Part shown: positions 8,329 to 19,107 of the stretch, in pieces
Position numbering within the stretch: the stretch's first letter is position 1
How the letters are laid out: each line of letters begins with the position of its first letter
DNA from: Gammaproteobacteria bacterium
GTDB lineage: Bacteria > Pseudomonadota > Gammaproteobacteria > Xanthomonadales > Marinicellaceae
Reading direction: 5' to 3'
Assembly (NCBI GenBank): GCA_030432115.1
Contig: JAUIHY010000002.1
Span: forward strand, 1 to 39,913
Length of the DNA: 39,913 nt
Program-made: the position numbers and the translations under genes
Notes under the pieces: model-generated
Told to the model about the DNA's origin: nothing
Database searches by the model: none
Seen by the model: the letters and a program-made list of their open reading frames with translations, nothing else

Positions 8329-8447
8329 AAGTTTATGGTTCCTGACTGCTGTTACTATGCAACAGTTGGGTGCAACAACCACCTTGAAGGACAAAGTCTA
8401 AATAGGTAGGTTACAAATTTTGAGGGTTGTCAGAATGGCTTATGCTG

Positions 8448-8525
8448 TTTTGGCGACCATCAAAGACCGCAGGTGCTTGGTTCGTACAAATCAATCTTAA
8501 TTTCCTGCGCAGATGGTGTACCCCA
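8448..8525 (+). promoter_or_regulatory. L10 leader: L10(L12)4 binding site before rplJ
   Basis: L10 bound to L12 represses rplJL translation through this leader (Rfam L10_leader type). ACCATC (8456-8461) pairs with GATGGT (8512-8517), and CGCAGG (8468-8473) pairs with CCTGCG (8504-8509), leaving AAAGAC and CA as a kink-turn-like internal loop. The strings GACCGCAGGTG and CCTGCGCAGATGGTG closely resemble the E. coli leader as I remember it. The helix mimics the L10 site of 23S rRNA. Confidence 0.8.
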
Positions 8526-8601
8526 TGCAGAATACTGTAAGGTCACCAAAATGGTTCCAGTCTTTTGGCTGGTTTATGTACTACTGCAGCACATAGCTGC
8601 A

Positions 8602-8630
8602 TGAGCCTTTGGAGGTTATCATGGCGCTCA
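8602..8630 (+). promoter_or_regulatory. Hairpin enclosing the rplJ ribosome binding site
   Basis: TGAGC (8602-8606) can pair with GCTCA (8626-8630), placing GGAGG (8611-8615) and the rplJ ATG (8621) in the loop. Two more hairpins precede it: CCAGTC/GGCTGG at 8557-8572 and TGCAGC/GCTGCA at 8585-8601. They may be the switch that joins L10 binding to translation, but this is only a folding inference. Confidence 0.4.
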
Positions 8631-9145
8631 ATTTAGAGCAGAAAAAAGCAGTAGTCAGTGAAATTGCTGTCGTGGCTCAAGATGCCCATTCTTTAGTGGC
8701 TGCCGAATACCGTGGATCATCAGTTGATTTGATGACTGCGATGCGCGCAGATGCACGTAAGACTGGTGTGTACTTGAAAGTGGCAAAAAACACCTTGGTT
8801 CGCAGAGCGGTTGAAGGCACAGAATATGAGTGTGTTCAAGAAGCTTTGGTTGGTCCTTTGTTGTATGCGTTCAGTCAGGAAGATCCTGGTTGCGCCGCTC
8901 GTTTGATTAAAGAGCATGCAAAAGACAACGACAAACTTGATGTTAAGTTTGTTTCAATCGGTGGTGAAATGTTGCCTGGTAGTGATTTGGCCCGTTTGGC
9001 CTCATTACCAACCAAAGATCAAGCGATCTCTCAATTAATGTCTGTTATGAAGGCACCTGTTGAGAAATTTGTTAGAACTTTGGCTGAGCCTCACGCGAAA
9101 CTGACCCGTACAATCGCAGCGATCAAAGATCAAAAAGCTGCATAA
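8621..9145 (+). CDS. rplJ: Large ribosomal subunit protein L10
   Basis: L10 anchors the L7/L12 dimers to the ribosome stalk and autoregulates this operon. ATG 8621, with GGAGG at 8611-8615, gives [16 protein letters not shown], matching the E. coli N-terminus; the in-frame ATG at 8609 is rejected. The 174-aa product is slightly longer than E. coli (165). The C-terminal helix that carries L12 is [19 protein letters not shown]-like in composition. Confidence 0.97.
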   Translation: MALNLEQKKAVVSEIAVVAQDAHSLVAAEYRGSSVDLMTAMRADARKTGVYLKVAKNTLVRRAVEGTEYECVQEALVGPLLYAFSQEDPGCAARLIKEHAKDNDKLDVKFVSIGGEMLPGSDLARLASLPTKDQAISQLMSVMKAPVEKFVRTLAEPHAKLTRTIAAIKDQKAA

Positions 9146-9175
9146 GCAAATTAATTATTATTTTGGAGAAATAAA

Positions 9176-9550
9176 ATGGCCGTATCTAAAGACGATATCT
9201 TAGAAGCAATCTCAGCAATGAGTGTAATGGAAGTGGTAGAGTTAATCGAAGCCATGGAAGAGAAATTTGGTGTATCAGCTGCTGCTGCAGTTGCTGCTGC
9301 TCCTGCTGCTGCCGCTGGCGGTGAAGCTGCTGCTGAGCAAACTGAATTTGACGTAATCTTGGCCGGCTTCGGCGACAAGAAAGTTGGTGTTATTAAAGCC
9401 GTTCGTGGCATCACTGGCTTAGGCTTGAAAGAAGCTAAAGAATTGGTAGAAGGCGCTCCTGCTCCTATCAAAGAAGGTGTTGACAAAGCAGAAGCTGAAG
9501 ACATCAAAAAACAATTGGAAGAAGCCGGTGCTTCTATCGAGTTGAAATAA
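9176..9550 (+). CDS. rplL: Large ribosomal subunit protein L7/L12
   Basis: L12 dimers form the flexible stalk that recruits EF-Tu, EF-G and other GTPases. The 124-aa protein (E. coli 121) has an N-terminal dimer domain (residues 1-32), an Ala-rich hinge (about 35-55) and the C-terminal domain with [26 protein letters not shown] precedes ATG 9176. It is followed by a large hairpin and 198 bases before rpoB, consistent with the need for more L12 than RNA polymerase. Confidence 0.98.
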   Translation: MAVSKDDILEAISAMSVMEVVELIEAMEEKFGVSAAAAVAAAPAAAAGGEAAAEQTEFDVILAGFGDKKVGVIKAVRGITGLGLKEAKELVEGAPAPIKEGVDKAEAEDIKKQLEEAGASIELK

Positions 9551-9573
9551 TTACATCAGTAATTAGCTAAAAC

Positions 9574-9604
9574 CTAAAGGCTGACATTTTATGTCGGCCT
9601 TTAG
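9574..9604 (+). terminator. Attenuator/processing hairpin between rplL and rpoB
   Basis: CTAAAGGCTGACAT (9574-9587), loop TTT, ATGTCGGCCTTTAG (9591-9604): 14 pairs with one G-U. No U-tract follows, so it may be a partial terminator or RNase III-type site like the one known in E. coli at this position. A second hairpin AAGTCTTT/AAAGGCTT lies at 9661-9682. I saw no convincing rpoB promoter in 9605-9748. Confidence 0.65.
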
Positions 9605-9748
9605 TCGCTTAATAGAATGTGACATATGTGTCCATAATTAAGTTGTAAAATCCAGAAGCTAAGTCTTTGATAATAAAGGCTTATCTTCAAATATAGATAC
9701 TGACCAAAGCGCAAGACGTTGGGCTTTGTACAAAAGGTGATAGTAGCA

Positions 9749-12700
9749 ATGGGTTATTCATTTACTGAGAAAAAAAGAATCAGAAAGGATTTCGGCACGT
9801 CAAGTGCTGCATTAGAGGTTCCCTACTTATTGGAAACACAAACCAAATCATATGATGCTTTTTTAGGCAACAATGACAAGGATTTAAATGGTTTAAGGGA
9901 TGCGCTCAATTCCATATTCCCAATCGAAAGTTATTCTGGCTTTGCAAGATTGGAATTTGTCAGTATCGGCGTAGAAGATCCAGAATTTGATGTTCTGGAG
10001 TGTAAACTACGTGGCATGACCTATGCGGCTTCTATCCGCGCCCAAATTCAATTGGTGATTTACGATAAAGAAAAAAGCACCAAAAAGAAAAAGAAAGTTA
10101 AATACATCAAAGAGCAAAGCGTATATTTAGGTGATTTGCCATTGATGACCCAAACCGGTACCTTTGTCATCAACGGTACTGAGCGTGTGATTGTCAATCA
10201 ATTGCACCGTTCGCCTGGTGTGTTCTTTGATCATGACAAAGGTAAAACCCATTCATCAGGTAAAATTTTATATTCAGCACGTGTGATTCCTTACCGTGGT
10301 TCTTGGCTGGACATGGAGTTCGATGCCAAAGACAATGTGTATGTACGAATAGACAGACGCAGAAAATTACCTGCCTCTATTTTGTTGCGTGCCTTGGATT
10401 TCACCAACGAGCAAATTTTGGACATGTTCTTTGACAAAGTGCACATCACTTTGAACAAAGGCAACGCCAAAATGAAATTGGTTCCTGAAAACATCAAAGG
10501 TGAAACCTTTGCTTTTGACATCAAAGACGGCAAAGACGTCATCGTTGAAGCGGGTAAGCGCATCACAGCACGTCATGAACGCAAATTGAAAAAATCCAGT
10601 TTAACAGCGCTGACATTGGAAGACAGCTACCTGTTAGAAAAAGTGATTGCTCATAACATCATCGACAAAGAAACCGGTGAAATTTTGTGTCCTGCCAACA
10701 CCACAGTGACCGATGAGTTGTTGGAAAAATTACGAGATGCAGGTGTTAAATCATTTGATATCTTGTTGGTCAATGATTTGGACCGTGGACCATTTATGTC
10801 TAATACTTTGAACATAGACCCGACCACAACACAAGAAGAAGCCTTGATCGAAATCTATCGCATGATGCGTCCAGGCGAGCCACCTACGGAAGAGGCATCG
10901 CGTGCTTTGTTTGAAGGTTTGTTCTTCACCAAAGAACGCTATGACTTGTCAGATGTGGGTCGCATGAAATTCAACATGCGTTTAGCGCGCGAAGAAGGCA
11001 CAGGCGATGGCATATTAAGTAATGAAGACATCATCGATGTGATGAAGGAATTGGTCAACATCCGTAACGGTAAAGGCCAAGTCGATGACATCGATCACTT
11101 AGGTAACAGACGTGTGCGTTCTGTGGGTGAAATGGCAGAGAATGTTTTCCGTGTCGGATTAGTTCGTGTTCAACGTGCAGTGAAAGAGCGTTTGACTGTT
11201 GCTGAATCTGAAGGATTGACTCCACAAGATTTGATCAATGCCAAGCCAATTTCAGCAGCGATTAAAGAATTTTTTGGTTCAAATCAATTGTCTCAGTTTA
11301 TGGACCAAAACAACCCATTGTCTGAAATCACGCACAAACGACGTGTTTCTGCATTGGGTCCGGGTGGTCTGACACGTGAACGTGCCGGTTTTGAAGTGCG
11401 TGACGTGCATCCTACACATTACGGACGTTTGTGTCCGATTGAAACACCAGAGGGTCCAAACATTGGTTTGATTAACTCGATGGCGGTTTACTCACGCACC
11501 AATGACTATGGTTTCTTGGAAACGCCCTATAGAAAAGTAGTGGATGGTAAAGTGACCGATGAAATTGTTTATTTGTCGGCCATTCAAGATTCTGAGCGTC
11601 CCATTGCACAAAACAGTGCCAATTTGGATAAAGACGGACGTTTCACAGACGAATTCATTATTTGTCGACACAAAGGTGAAGTGGTCTTGAAACAAGCTTC
11701 AGAAATCAGCTACATGGACGTTTCAGAGAAGCAGATCGTTTCTGTGGCAGCGGCCTTGATTCCTTTCCTTGAGCATGATGATGCAAACAGGGCATTGATG
11801 GGATCTAACATGCAACGTCAAGCTGTTCCAACATTGAAAGCCGACAAGCCATTGGTGGGCACCGGTATGGAGAAAATTGTTTCTCGTGACTCTGGTGTGA
11901 CCGTGATGGCCAAACGTGGCGGTGTGGTTGAAATTGCAGACGCGGGCCGCATCGTGGTACGTGTTAACCAAGATGAAATTGGTGAGAAAGACCCCGGTGT
12001 TGATATTTATAACTTGATTAAATACATGCGTTCCAATCAGAACACCTGTGTTAATCAACGCCCCATTGTGCAAGTGGGTGATGTCATTGCTTCAGGTGAT
12101 GTTTTAGCCGATGGCCCGTCAACAGATTTGGGTGAATTGGCATTGGGTCAAAATATGTTGGTGGCATTCATGCCATGGAATGGTTACAACTTCGAGGATT
12201 CGATCTTGATTTCTGAGCGGGTTGTGAAAGAAGACCGTTTGACCACCATTCACATTGAAGAGTTGACCTGTATTGCGCGTGACACCAAATTGGGTTCAGA
12301 GGAAATCACTGCCGATATCCCTAACATCAGCGAAAGCACTTTAACCAAGCTGGATGAATCTGGTATTGTTTATGTGGGCGCAGAAGTGGGCCCTGGTGAC
12401 ATTTTGGTGGGTAAAGTTACCCCTAAGGGTGAAACGCAACTGACACCAGAAGAAAAATTATTGCGCGCCATTTTTGGTGAAAAAGCACAAGATGTGAAAG
12501 ATTCATCGTTGCGTGTTAAATCAGGCACCACAGGTACGGTTGTGGGTGTTCAGGTTTACACTCGCGAAGGCATCGACAAAGGTGCTCGTGCTGAGCGCAT
12601 TGAACAGGAAGAAGTTGAGACAGTTCGTAAGAACTTGAATGATCAGTTCCGCATCATGCGTACCGTGATTCACCAACGCATCAGAGAAATGTTGCTGGGC

Positions 12701-13816
12701 GCCAAAGTGGCCAAAGCACCAAATCTGAAAAAAGGTGATGTGTTGACTGATGAATACTTTGATTCATTGGAATTGGACCAATGGTTTGACATCAAGCCTC
12801 AAGACAATGATATGGCTGCACGCATGGATGAATTTGCTGAACAAATCAGTGAACAGCGTGACATCTTCGACAAACAATTCGAAGAGAAGAAAGCGAAAAT
12901 TTCTAAAGGTGATGACCTGGCACCTGGTGTGTTAAAAATGGTTAAAGTTTACTTGGCCGTTAAACGACGCATCCAACCGGGCGATAAAATGGCCGGTCGA
13001 CATGGTAACAAAGGTGTGATTTCAATGATCGTACCTGAAGAAGACATGCCGTTTGATGAAAATGGCCGACCTGTTGATATTTGTTTGAATCCATTGGGTG
13101 TACCATCGCGTATGAACATCGGTCAGATTCTTGAGGTTCACTTGGGAATGGCTGCACGTGGTTTGGGTTATAAAATTGAACAAATGATTGAAGAAAAAGC
13201 CACTGTTACCAAGATGAAAGAATTTTTGACAGAGGTTTATAACGTTGATCAAGCCGGTAAAGTCAGCTTGAGTAGCTTCAGCAAAGATGAAGTGATGACC
13301 CTGGCGCATAACTTAAAAGGTGGTGTACCGATGGCGACACCTGTATTTGATGGCGCCAAAGAAGAACACATCCGTAAATTGTTGAAATTAGCAGGCCTTT
13401 CTGAAGACGGTCAAACCACTTTGTTTGATGGTCGTACAGGTAAGAAATTTGAGCGTCCTGTGACGGTTGGTTATATGTACATGTTGAAATTGAATCACTT
13501 GATTGATGACAAGATGCATGCCCGTTCAACCGGTCCTTATTCATTGGTGACACAACAACCATTGGGTGGTAAGGCACAATTTGGTGGACAGCGTTTTGGT
13601 GAGATGGAGGTCTGGGCCTTAGAAGCTTATGGTGCTGCATACACCTTACAAGAAATGTTGACAGTGAAATCTGATGACGTTCAAGGTCGTAACCAAACCT
13701 ATAAAAATATTGTTGATGGTAACCATCAAATCGTTTCTGGTATTCCAGAGTCATTCAACGTGTTGGTCAAAGAGGTGAGAGCCTTGGGTCTTAACATGGA
13801 ATTAGAAAGCGAATAA
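9749..13816 (+). CDS. rpoB: DNA-directed RNA polymerase subunit beta
   Basis: The beta subunit forms one side of the polymerase active-site cleft and the rifampicin pocket. ATG 9749 gives [16 protein letters not shown] as in E. coli, with AGGTGA upstream; the longer in-frame start at 9719 is rejected. The product is 1355 aa (E. coli 1342). The rifampicin region [20 protein letters not shown] and following [20 protein letters not shown] is wild type, except that Asn replaces a Ser in FFGSNQLS. The C-terminal [21 protein letters not shown] binds beta prime. Confidence 0.99.
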   Translation: MGYSFTEKKRIRKDFGTSSAALEVPYLLETQTKSYDAFLGNNDKDLNGLRDALNSIFPIESYSGFARLEFVSIGVEDPEFDVLECKLRGMTYAASIRAQIQLVIYDKEKSTKKKKKVKYIKEQSVYLGDLPLMTQTGTFVINGTERVIVNQLHRSPGVFFDHDKGKTHSSGKILYSARVIPYRGSWLDMEFDAKDNVYVRIDRRRKLPASILLRALDFTNEQILDMFFDKVHITLNKGNAKMKLVPENIKGETFAFDIKDGKDVIVEAGKRITARHERKLKKSSLTALTLEDSYLLEKVIAHNIIDKETGEILCPANTTVTDELLEKLRDAGVKSFDILLVNDLDRGPFMSNTLNIDPTTTQEEALIEIYRMMRPGEPPTEEASRALFEGLFFTKERYDLSDVGRMKFNMRLAREEGTGDGILSNEDIIDVMKELVNIRNGKGQVDDIDHLGNRRVRSVGEMAENVFRVGLVRVQRAVKERLTVAESEGLTPQDLINAKPISAAIKEFFGSNQLSQFMDQNNPLSEITHKRRVSALGPGGLTRERAGFEVRDVHPTHYGRLCPIETPEGPNIGLINSMAVYSRTNDYGFLETPYRKVVDGKVTDEIVYLSAIQDSERPIAQNSANLDKDGRFTDEFIICRHKGEVVLKQASEISYMDVSEKQIVSVAAALIPFLEHDDANRALMGSNMQRQAVPTLKADKPLVGTGMEKIVSRDSGVTVMAKRGGVVEIADAGRIVVRVNQDEIGEKDPGVDIYNLIKYMRSNQNTCVNQRPIVQVGDVIASGDVLADGPSTDLGELALGQNMLVAFMPWNGYNFEDSILISERVVKEDRLTTIHIEELTCIARDTKLGSEEITADIPNISESTLTKLDESGIVYVGAEVGPGDILVGKVTPKGETQLTPEEKLLRAIFGEKAQDVKDSSLRVKSGTTGTVVGVQVYTREGIDKGARAERIEQEEVETVRKNLNDQFRIMRTVIHQRIREMLLGAKVAKAPNLKKGDVLTDEYFDSLELDQWFDIKPQDNDMAARMDEFAEQISEQRDIFDKQFEEKKAKISKGDDLAPGVLKMVKVYLAVKRRIQPGDKMAGRHGNKGVISMIVPEEDMPFDENGRPVDICLNPLGVPSRMNIGQILEVHLGMAARGLGYKIEQMIEEKATVTKMKEFLTEVYNVDQAGKVSLSSFSKDEVMTLAHNLKGGVPMATPVFDGAKEEHIRKLLKLAGLSEDGQTTLFDGRTGKKFERPVTVGYMYMLKLNHLIDDKMHARSTGPYSLVTQQPLGGKAQFGGQRFGEMEVWALEAYGAAYTLQEMLTVKSDDVQGRNQTYKNIVDGNHQIVSGIPESFNVLVKEVRALGLNMELESE

Positions 13817-13830
13817 GTTCGGGAGTTGAT

Positions 13831-16800
13831 ATGAAAGATTTAATGCAATTGTTTAATCCTAAAAAGGAAATCCAGGACTTTAATGCGATTAAAGTGTCAT
13901 TGGCACCACCTGAGCTGATTCGCTCATGGTCATATGGTGAGGTGAAAAAACCTGAAACCATCAACTACAGAACATTCAAACCAGAGCGCGATGGTTTGTT
14001 CTGTGCGGCTGTGTTTGGCCCAGTAAAAGATTATGAATGTCTTTGTGGTAAATACAAACGCATGAAACACCGTGGCGTGGTTTGTGAGAAATGTGGCACT
14101 GAAGTGACCATGGCCAAAGTCCGTCGTGAGCGCATGGGTCATATTGAGTTGGCCAGTCCTGTTGCGCATATTTGGTTTTTGAAATCATTGCCTTCACGTA
14201 TTGGCTTGATGTTGGACATGACGCTTCGTGAAATCGAACGAATTTTGTATTTCGAATCATTTGTGGTGACCGATCCGGGTATGACTGATTTGGAAAAAGG
14301 TTCTTTGTTAACTGATGAACAATACAGTCAATCAATTGAGGAATGGGGTGACGAATTCAAGGCATTGATGGGTGCTGAAGCGATATACAGCTTGTTGTCA
14401 GAAATTGACATCAATTCTGAGTTGATGCGTCTGCATGAAGAAATCGAATCAACCAAGTCTGCAACTAAAATCAAGCGTCTGTCAAAACGCATTGCTTTGT
14501 ATGATGCCTTTAACAAGTCAGGCAACAAACCTGAGCACATGATTTTAACCGTGTTGCCTATTTTGCCACCTGATATCCGTCCACTGGTACCATTGGATGG
14601 TGGTCGTTTTGCCACCTCTGATTTGAATGACCTGTACCGCCGTGTGATCAATAGAAACAACCGTTTGAAGCGTTTGTTGGACTTGCATGCGCCGGACATC
14701 ATTGTGCGCAATGAAAAACGCATGTTACAAGAGTCAGTTGATGCCTTGTTGGATAATGGTCGTCGCGGCCGAGCAGTCACTGGTTCAAACCGCCGTCCTT
14801 TGAAATCTTTGGCTGACATGATCAAAGGTAAACAAGGTCGTTTCCGTCAAAACTTGTTGGGTAAACGTGTGGATTACTCCGGCCGTTCTGTGATCGTGGT
14901 TGGACCAACCTTGCGATTGCATCAATGTGGTTTGCCTAAGAAAATGGCATTGGAGTTGTTCAAGCCGTTTATTTTGGGTCGTTTATTGAAAGATGGTTTT
15001 GTATCTACCATCAAAGCCGCCAAACGTTCAGTTGACGCTGGCACACCTGAAGTGTGGGATATTTTAGAGCAAGTGATTCGTGAGCATCCGATTTTATTAA
15101 ATCGTGCACCAACACTTCACAGATTGGGTATCCAGGCATTTGAACCCGTCTTGATTGAAGGTAAAGCGATTCAGTTGCATCCATTGGTTTGTACAGCCTT
15201 TAATGCTGACTTTGATGGTGACCAAATGGCGGTTCACGTACCATTGAGCATTGAAGCACAATTAGAAGCGCGTACCTTGATGATGTCAACCAACAACATC
15301 TTGTCACCAGCTTCTGGTGAGCCGATCATCGTGCCATCACAAGACGTGGTATTGGGTTTGTATTACATGACGCGTTCATTGGTGAATCAAGCCGGTGAAG
15401 GCATGACCTTCTCTGATATGCAAGAGGTGGAACGTGCCTACCAAACGGGCAATGTGTCATTGCAAGCCAACATCAAAGTGCGTTTAACCCACCAAAATGA
15501 AGACAAAGAAATGGTCACAGAATTGGTAGACACCACAGTGGGCCGCGCCATTTTGTCAAACATATTGCCCAAAGGATTGGATTTCTCTTACATGAACCAA
15601 ACCTTGAATAAAAAAGCCATTTCAACGCTGTTGAATGAGTGTTATCACCAATTGGGCACCAAATCCACAGTGATTTTTGCTGACCAATTGATGTACACCG
15701 GTTTCCGTTATTCAACCATTGCGGGTATTTCTATCGGTGTCACTGACTTGATCATTCCAGATGCCAAGAAAGTGTTGTTAGAAGAAGCCGATAAAGAGGT
15801 GTTGAAAATTCAAGAACAGTACACTTCAGGATTGGTAACTGCAGGTGAGCGTTACAACAAGGTTGTTGATATTTGGTCTAAAGCCAATGAAGACGTGGCT
15901 GCAGCGATGATGGAAGTCTTGGGTAAAGATGTGGTTAAAGATGCAGAGGGCAATGATGTCGAGCAAGACTCTATGAACTCAGTATTTATCATGGCCGATT
16001 CAGGCGCCAGGGGCTCGGCAGCCCAGATGCGTCAGTTGGCTGGTATGCGTGGTTTGATGGCTAAGCCAGATGGCTCGATCATTGAATCACCGATTAAAGC
16101 GAACTTCCGTGAAGGTTTGGACGTGATGCAGTACTTCTCATCAACCCATGGTGCACGTAAAGGTTTGGCCGATACTGCATTGAAGACAGCGAACTCAGGT
16201 TATTTGACGCGTCGTTTGGTTGATGTGGCACAAGACGTGGTGATTACTGCGATTGATTGTGGTACTGAAAATGGTTTGGAAATGCACCCCATTGTTGATG
16301 GTGGTGAAGTGATCGAAACTTTGGCTGATCGTGTGTTGGGCCGTGTGGTGGCAACAGACACCTTAGATCACCAGGGGAATAAAGTGCTTGATGCAGGTAC
16401 TTTGATCACTGACGATTTACTGGAAGTGATTGAAACCAATGGTTTGGATACCATCATTGTTCGCTCACCGATTTCATGTGAATCGGAGTTTGGTATCTGT
16501 GCCCAGTGTTATGGTCGTGACTTATCACGTGGACACCGAGTCAATAATGGTGAAGCTGTGGGTGTAATGGCAGCACAATCCATTGGTGAGCCGGGTACAC
16601 AGTTGACCATGCGTACTTTCCATATTGGTGGTGCGGCATCTAAATCTGCGGCCTCTGACCACATTCAAGTGAAGTCAGAAGGTACCATTCGCATGCACAA
16701 CATCAAATCGGTTGTGAATGCAGACAAAAAATTAGTTGCCATTTCTCGTTCTGGTGAGATTTCTGTTATCGACAAATCAGGTAAAGAGAAAGAGCGCTAT

Positions 16801-18069
16801 AAAGTGTCATACGGTGCGGTTATCAATGTCAAAGATGGCGCGGGTGTGAATGCCGGTGACATCATTGTTAACTGGGATCCCCATACCCATCCGATTGTTT
16901 CTGAGGTTGCCGGTCGTGTGGCCATGAGTGATTTTATTGACGGTGTAACCGTTGAAGAGAAGCTGGATGAATTGACTGGTTTGACCAGTTTCATCATCAC
17001 CGATCCCAAGCAACGTGGTTCGGCAGGTAAAGACCTGAGACCGATGGTGCGTTTGGAAGACAAAAAAGGCAAACCCATCATGATTCCAGGATCGGATGTA
17101 CCTGCTCAGTATTTCTTGCCACCCGGTGCTGTAATTAACATTCAAAATGGTCAAGATGTGGCTGTGGGTGACTTTTTGGCGAGGATTCCTCAAGCGTCAT
17201 CTAAAACACGTGACATCACCGGTGGTTTGCCGCGTGTTGCTGATTTGTTTGAAGCGCGTAAGCCAAAAGATCCAGCCATTCAGGCAGAAACCTCTGGTAT
17301 CGTCAGCTTTGGTAAGGACACCAAAGGTAAGAACCGTTTGGTTATAACCCAAGCCGATGGTGAAAAAGTAGAGTCGTTGATTCCAAAATGGCGTCAAATC
17401 ATCGTGTTTGAAGGTGAGCATGTAGAAAAAGGTGATGTGGTGGTTGAAGGTGAGCCTAACCCTCATGATATTTTGCGATTACAAGGTGTGCCTGCCTTGG
17501 CTTCATATTTGGTGAATGAAATTCAAGATGTTTACCGCTTGCAAGGTGTAAAAATCAACGACAAGCACATTGAATGTATCATTCGACAAATGCTGCGCAA
17601 AGTTGAGATTGTTGAACCTGGTGATACCGATTATTTGAAAACCACACAGTTGTCATACAAAGAAGTGATGGCGACCAACCGTGAGATCTTGAAGAAAGAC
17701 GGTATTCCGGCTAAATTTGAAGTGTTGTTGTTGGGTATTACTAAAGCCTCGTTGGCGACAGAGTCATTCATTTCTGCGGCGTCGTTCCAAGAGACCACCC
17801 GTGTTTTGACTGAGGCGTCTGTGAAAGGCACGCGTGATGAATTGCGTGGTTTGAAAGAAAACGTGATTGTGGGACGCTTGATTCCAGCAGGTACTGGTTT
17901 GGCTTACCACCAAGAGCAACAAAAATCAAAAGAAGCAGAATTACAATCTGAGTTACAAGCCATGGTGAATGATGTGGCTGTAGATAAACCACATGCATCT
18001 CCTGAAGACATGCTTTCAGACGGATTAGAGGGTTTGTTGACCGACGAAGGTGACGGTTCTGCAGAATAA
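13831..18069 (+). CDS. rpoC: DNA-directed RNA polymerase subunit beta prime
   Basis: The beta prime subunit holds the catalytic magnesium. Zinc cysteines are Cys70, Cys72, Cys85 and Cys88 and the catalytic NADFDGD is at 458-464, both at E. coli numbering. The second zinc site is [15 protein letters not shown]. After [11 protein letters not shown] there is a long insertion before [16 protein letters not shown], the SI3-like insertion of gammaproteobacteria. The length is 1412 aa (E. coli 1407). GGGAG precedes ATG 13831, 14 bases after rpoB, so the two are co-transcribed. Confidence 0.99.
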   Translation: MKDLMQLFNPKKEIQDFNAIKVSLAPPELIRSWSYGEVKKPETINYRTFKPERDGLFCAAVFGPVKDYECLCGKYKRMKHRGVVCEKCGTEVTMAKVRRERMGHIELASPVAHIWFLKSLPSRIGLMLDMTLREIERILYFESFVVTDPGMTDLEKGSLLTDEQYSQSIEEWGDEFKALMGAEAIYSLLSEIDINSELMRLHEEIESTKSATKIKRLSKRIALYDAFNKSGNKPEHMILTVLPILPPDIRPLVPLDGGRFATSDLNDLYRRVINRNNRLKRLLDLHAPDIIVRNEKRMLQESVDALLDNGRRGRAVTGSNRRPLKSLADMIKGKQGRFRQNLLGKRVDYSGRSVIVVGPTLRLHQCGLPKKMALELFKPFILGRLLKDGFVSTIKAAKRSVDAGTPEVWDILEQVIREHPILLNRAPTLHRLGIQAFEPVLIEGKAIQLHPLVCTAFNADFDGDQMAVHVPLSIEAQLEARTLMMSTNNILSPASGEPIIVPSQDVVLGLYYMTRSLVNQAGEGMTFSDMQEVERAYQTGNVSLQANIKVRLTHQNEDKEMVTELVDTTVGRAILSNILPKGLDFSYMNQTLNKKAISTLLNECYHQLGTKSTVIFADQLMYTGFRYSTIAGISIGVTDLIIPDAKKVLLEEADKEVLKIQEQYTSGLVTAGERYNKVVDIWSKANEDVAAAMMEVLGKDVVKDAEGNDVEQDSMNSVFIMADSGARGSAAQMRQLAGMRGLMAKPDGSIIESPIKANFREGLDVMQYFSSTHGARKGLADTALKTANSGYLTRRLVDVAQDVVITAIDCGTENGLEMHPIVDGGEVIETLADRVLGRVVATDTLDHQGNKVLDAGTLITDDLLEVIETNGLDTIIVRSPISCESEFGICAQCYGRDLSRGHRVNNGEAVGVMAAQSIGEPGTQLTMRTFHIGGAASKSAASDHIQVKSEGTIRMHNIKSVVNADKKLVAISRSGEISVIDKSGKEKERYKVSYGAVINVKDGAGVNAGDIIVNWDPHTHPIVSEVAGRVAMSDFIDGVTVEEKLDELTGLTSFIITDPKQRGSAGKDLRPMVRLEDKKGKPIMIPGSDVPAQYFLPPGAVINIQNGQDVAVGDFLARIPQASSKTRDITGGLPRVADLFEARKPKDPAIQAETSGIVSFGKDTKGKNRLVITQADGEKVESLIPKWRQIIVFEGEHVEKGDVVVEGEPNPHDILRLQGVPALASYLVNEIQDVYRLQGVKINDKHIECIIRQMLRKVEIVEPGDTDYLKTTQLSYKEVMATNREILKKDGIPAKFEVLLLGITKASLATESFISAASFQETTRVLTEASVKGTRDELRGLKENVIVGRLIPAGTGLAYHQEQQKSKEAELQSELQAMVNDVAVDKPHASPEDMLSDGLEGLLTDEGDGSAE

Positions 18070-18071
18070 AA

Positions 18072-18089
18072 GGGTCAGCTGGCTGACCC
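18072..18089 (+). terminator. Hairpin just after rpoC
   Basis: GGGTCAG (18072-18078), loop CTGG, CTGACCC (18083-18089), seven pairs directly after the stop codon. There is no T-run after it. Together with the following 11-bp hairpin it probably ends or trims the rpoBC transcript. Confidence 0.5.
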
Positions 18090-18100
18090 ACTGAGATGTC

Positions 18101-18128
18101 CAAGCACAGAAATATGATTCTGTGCTTG
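18101..18128 (+). terminator. Second hairpin after rpoC
   Basis: CAAGCACAGAA (18101-18111), loop ATATGA, TTCTGTGCTTG (18118-18128): 11 perfect pairs. The sequence after it is T-rich but interrupted (ACTATTTATG). Its 3' arm overlaps the -35 box of the rpsL promoter. Confidence 0.55.
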
Positions 18129-18154
18129 ACTATTTATGGGGGAATCAATAAAAT
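18126..18154 (+). promoter_or_regulatory. Sigma70 promoter of the str genes (rpsL-rpsG-fusA-tuf)
   Basis: TTGACT (18126-18131), exactly 17 bp, TAAAAT (18149-18154), one mismatch in each box, followed by a C-rich discriminator (18155-18159). Start near 18161 gives a leader of about 67 nt. That leader contains the hairpin CAGGCCGGT/ACTGGCCTG (18172-18180 with 18187-18195). The -10 region also lies within a GGGGGA/TCCCCC pair (18138-18143 with 18154-18159), which may act as a terminator for read-through RNA. Confidence 0.75.
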
Positions 18155-18227
18155 CCCCCTTCTTTATTCGCCAGGCCGGTATTTTTACTGGCCTGACGTG
18201 TGTTATTAACAGGGTAAATTTTTAAAA

Positions 18228-18602
18228 ATGGCAACAATTAATCAATTGGTTCGTAAACCAAGAAAAGACAAATTTTTTAAAACAAATGTGCCAGCTTTGG
18301 AATCGTGTCCTCAGCGTCGCGGTGTGTGTACTCGTGTATACACAACAACGCCTAAAAAGCCAAACTCAGCTTTGAGAAAAGTGGCTCGTGTGCGTTTGAC
18401 GAATGGATATGAAGTAACCAGCTACATCGGCGGTGAAGGTCATAATTTGCAAGAACACTCGATCGTATTGATTCGTGGTGGTCGTGTGAAGGATTTGCCT
18501 GGTGTTCGCTATCACATTGTTCGTGGCGCCTTAGATACAGATGGCGTGAAAGACAGAATGCAAGGCCGTTCTAAGTACGGTACCAAGCGTCCTAAGAAAT
18601 AA
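18228..18602 (+). CDS. rpsL: Small ribosomal subunit protein S12
   Basis: S12 sits at the decoding centre. The product is 124 aa, as in E. coli, with [11 protein letters not shown] carrying Lys43 and [13 protein letters not shown] carrying Lys88; both are the streptomycin-sensitive residues. Asp89 is the site methylthiolated by RimO in E. coli. ATG 18228 matches the family N-terminus, but the ribosome binding site (AGGG, about 14 bases upstream) is distant. Confidence 0.98.
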   Translation: MATINQLVRKPRKDKFFKTNVPALESCPQRRGVCTRVYTTTPKKPNSALRKVARVRLTNGYEVTSYIGGEGHNLQEHSIVLIRGGRVKDLPGVRYHIVRGALDTDGVKDRMQGRSKYGTKRPKK

Positions 18603-18612
18603 TAGGAAATAA

Positions 18613-19086
<474 letters not shown>

Positions 19087-19107
19087 TCAACTAAGAAGGA
19101 CTTTGAA

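Noticed and set aside
9610-9640. rpoB promoter with -10 CATAAT and the GACATATGTGTC dyad
   Set aside because: No acceptable -35 is present and the dyad is short; rpoB expression by read-through is simpler.
13278-13754. 158-codon open frame on the minus strand inside rpoB
   Set aside because: It lies opposite highly conserved rpoB sequence, has low-complexity composition and no ribosome binding site. It is a shadow frame.
14328-14825. 165-codon open frame on the minus strand inside rpoC
   Set aside because: It mirrors rpoC codons, with no family features or start signal of its own.
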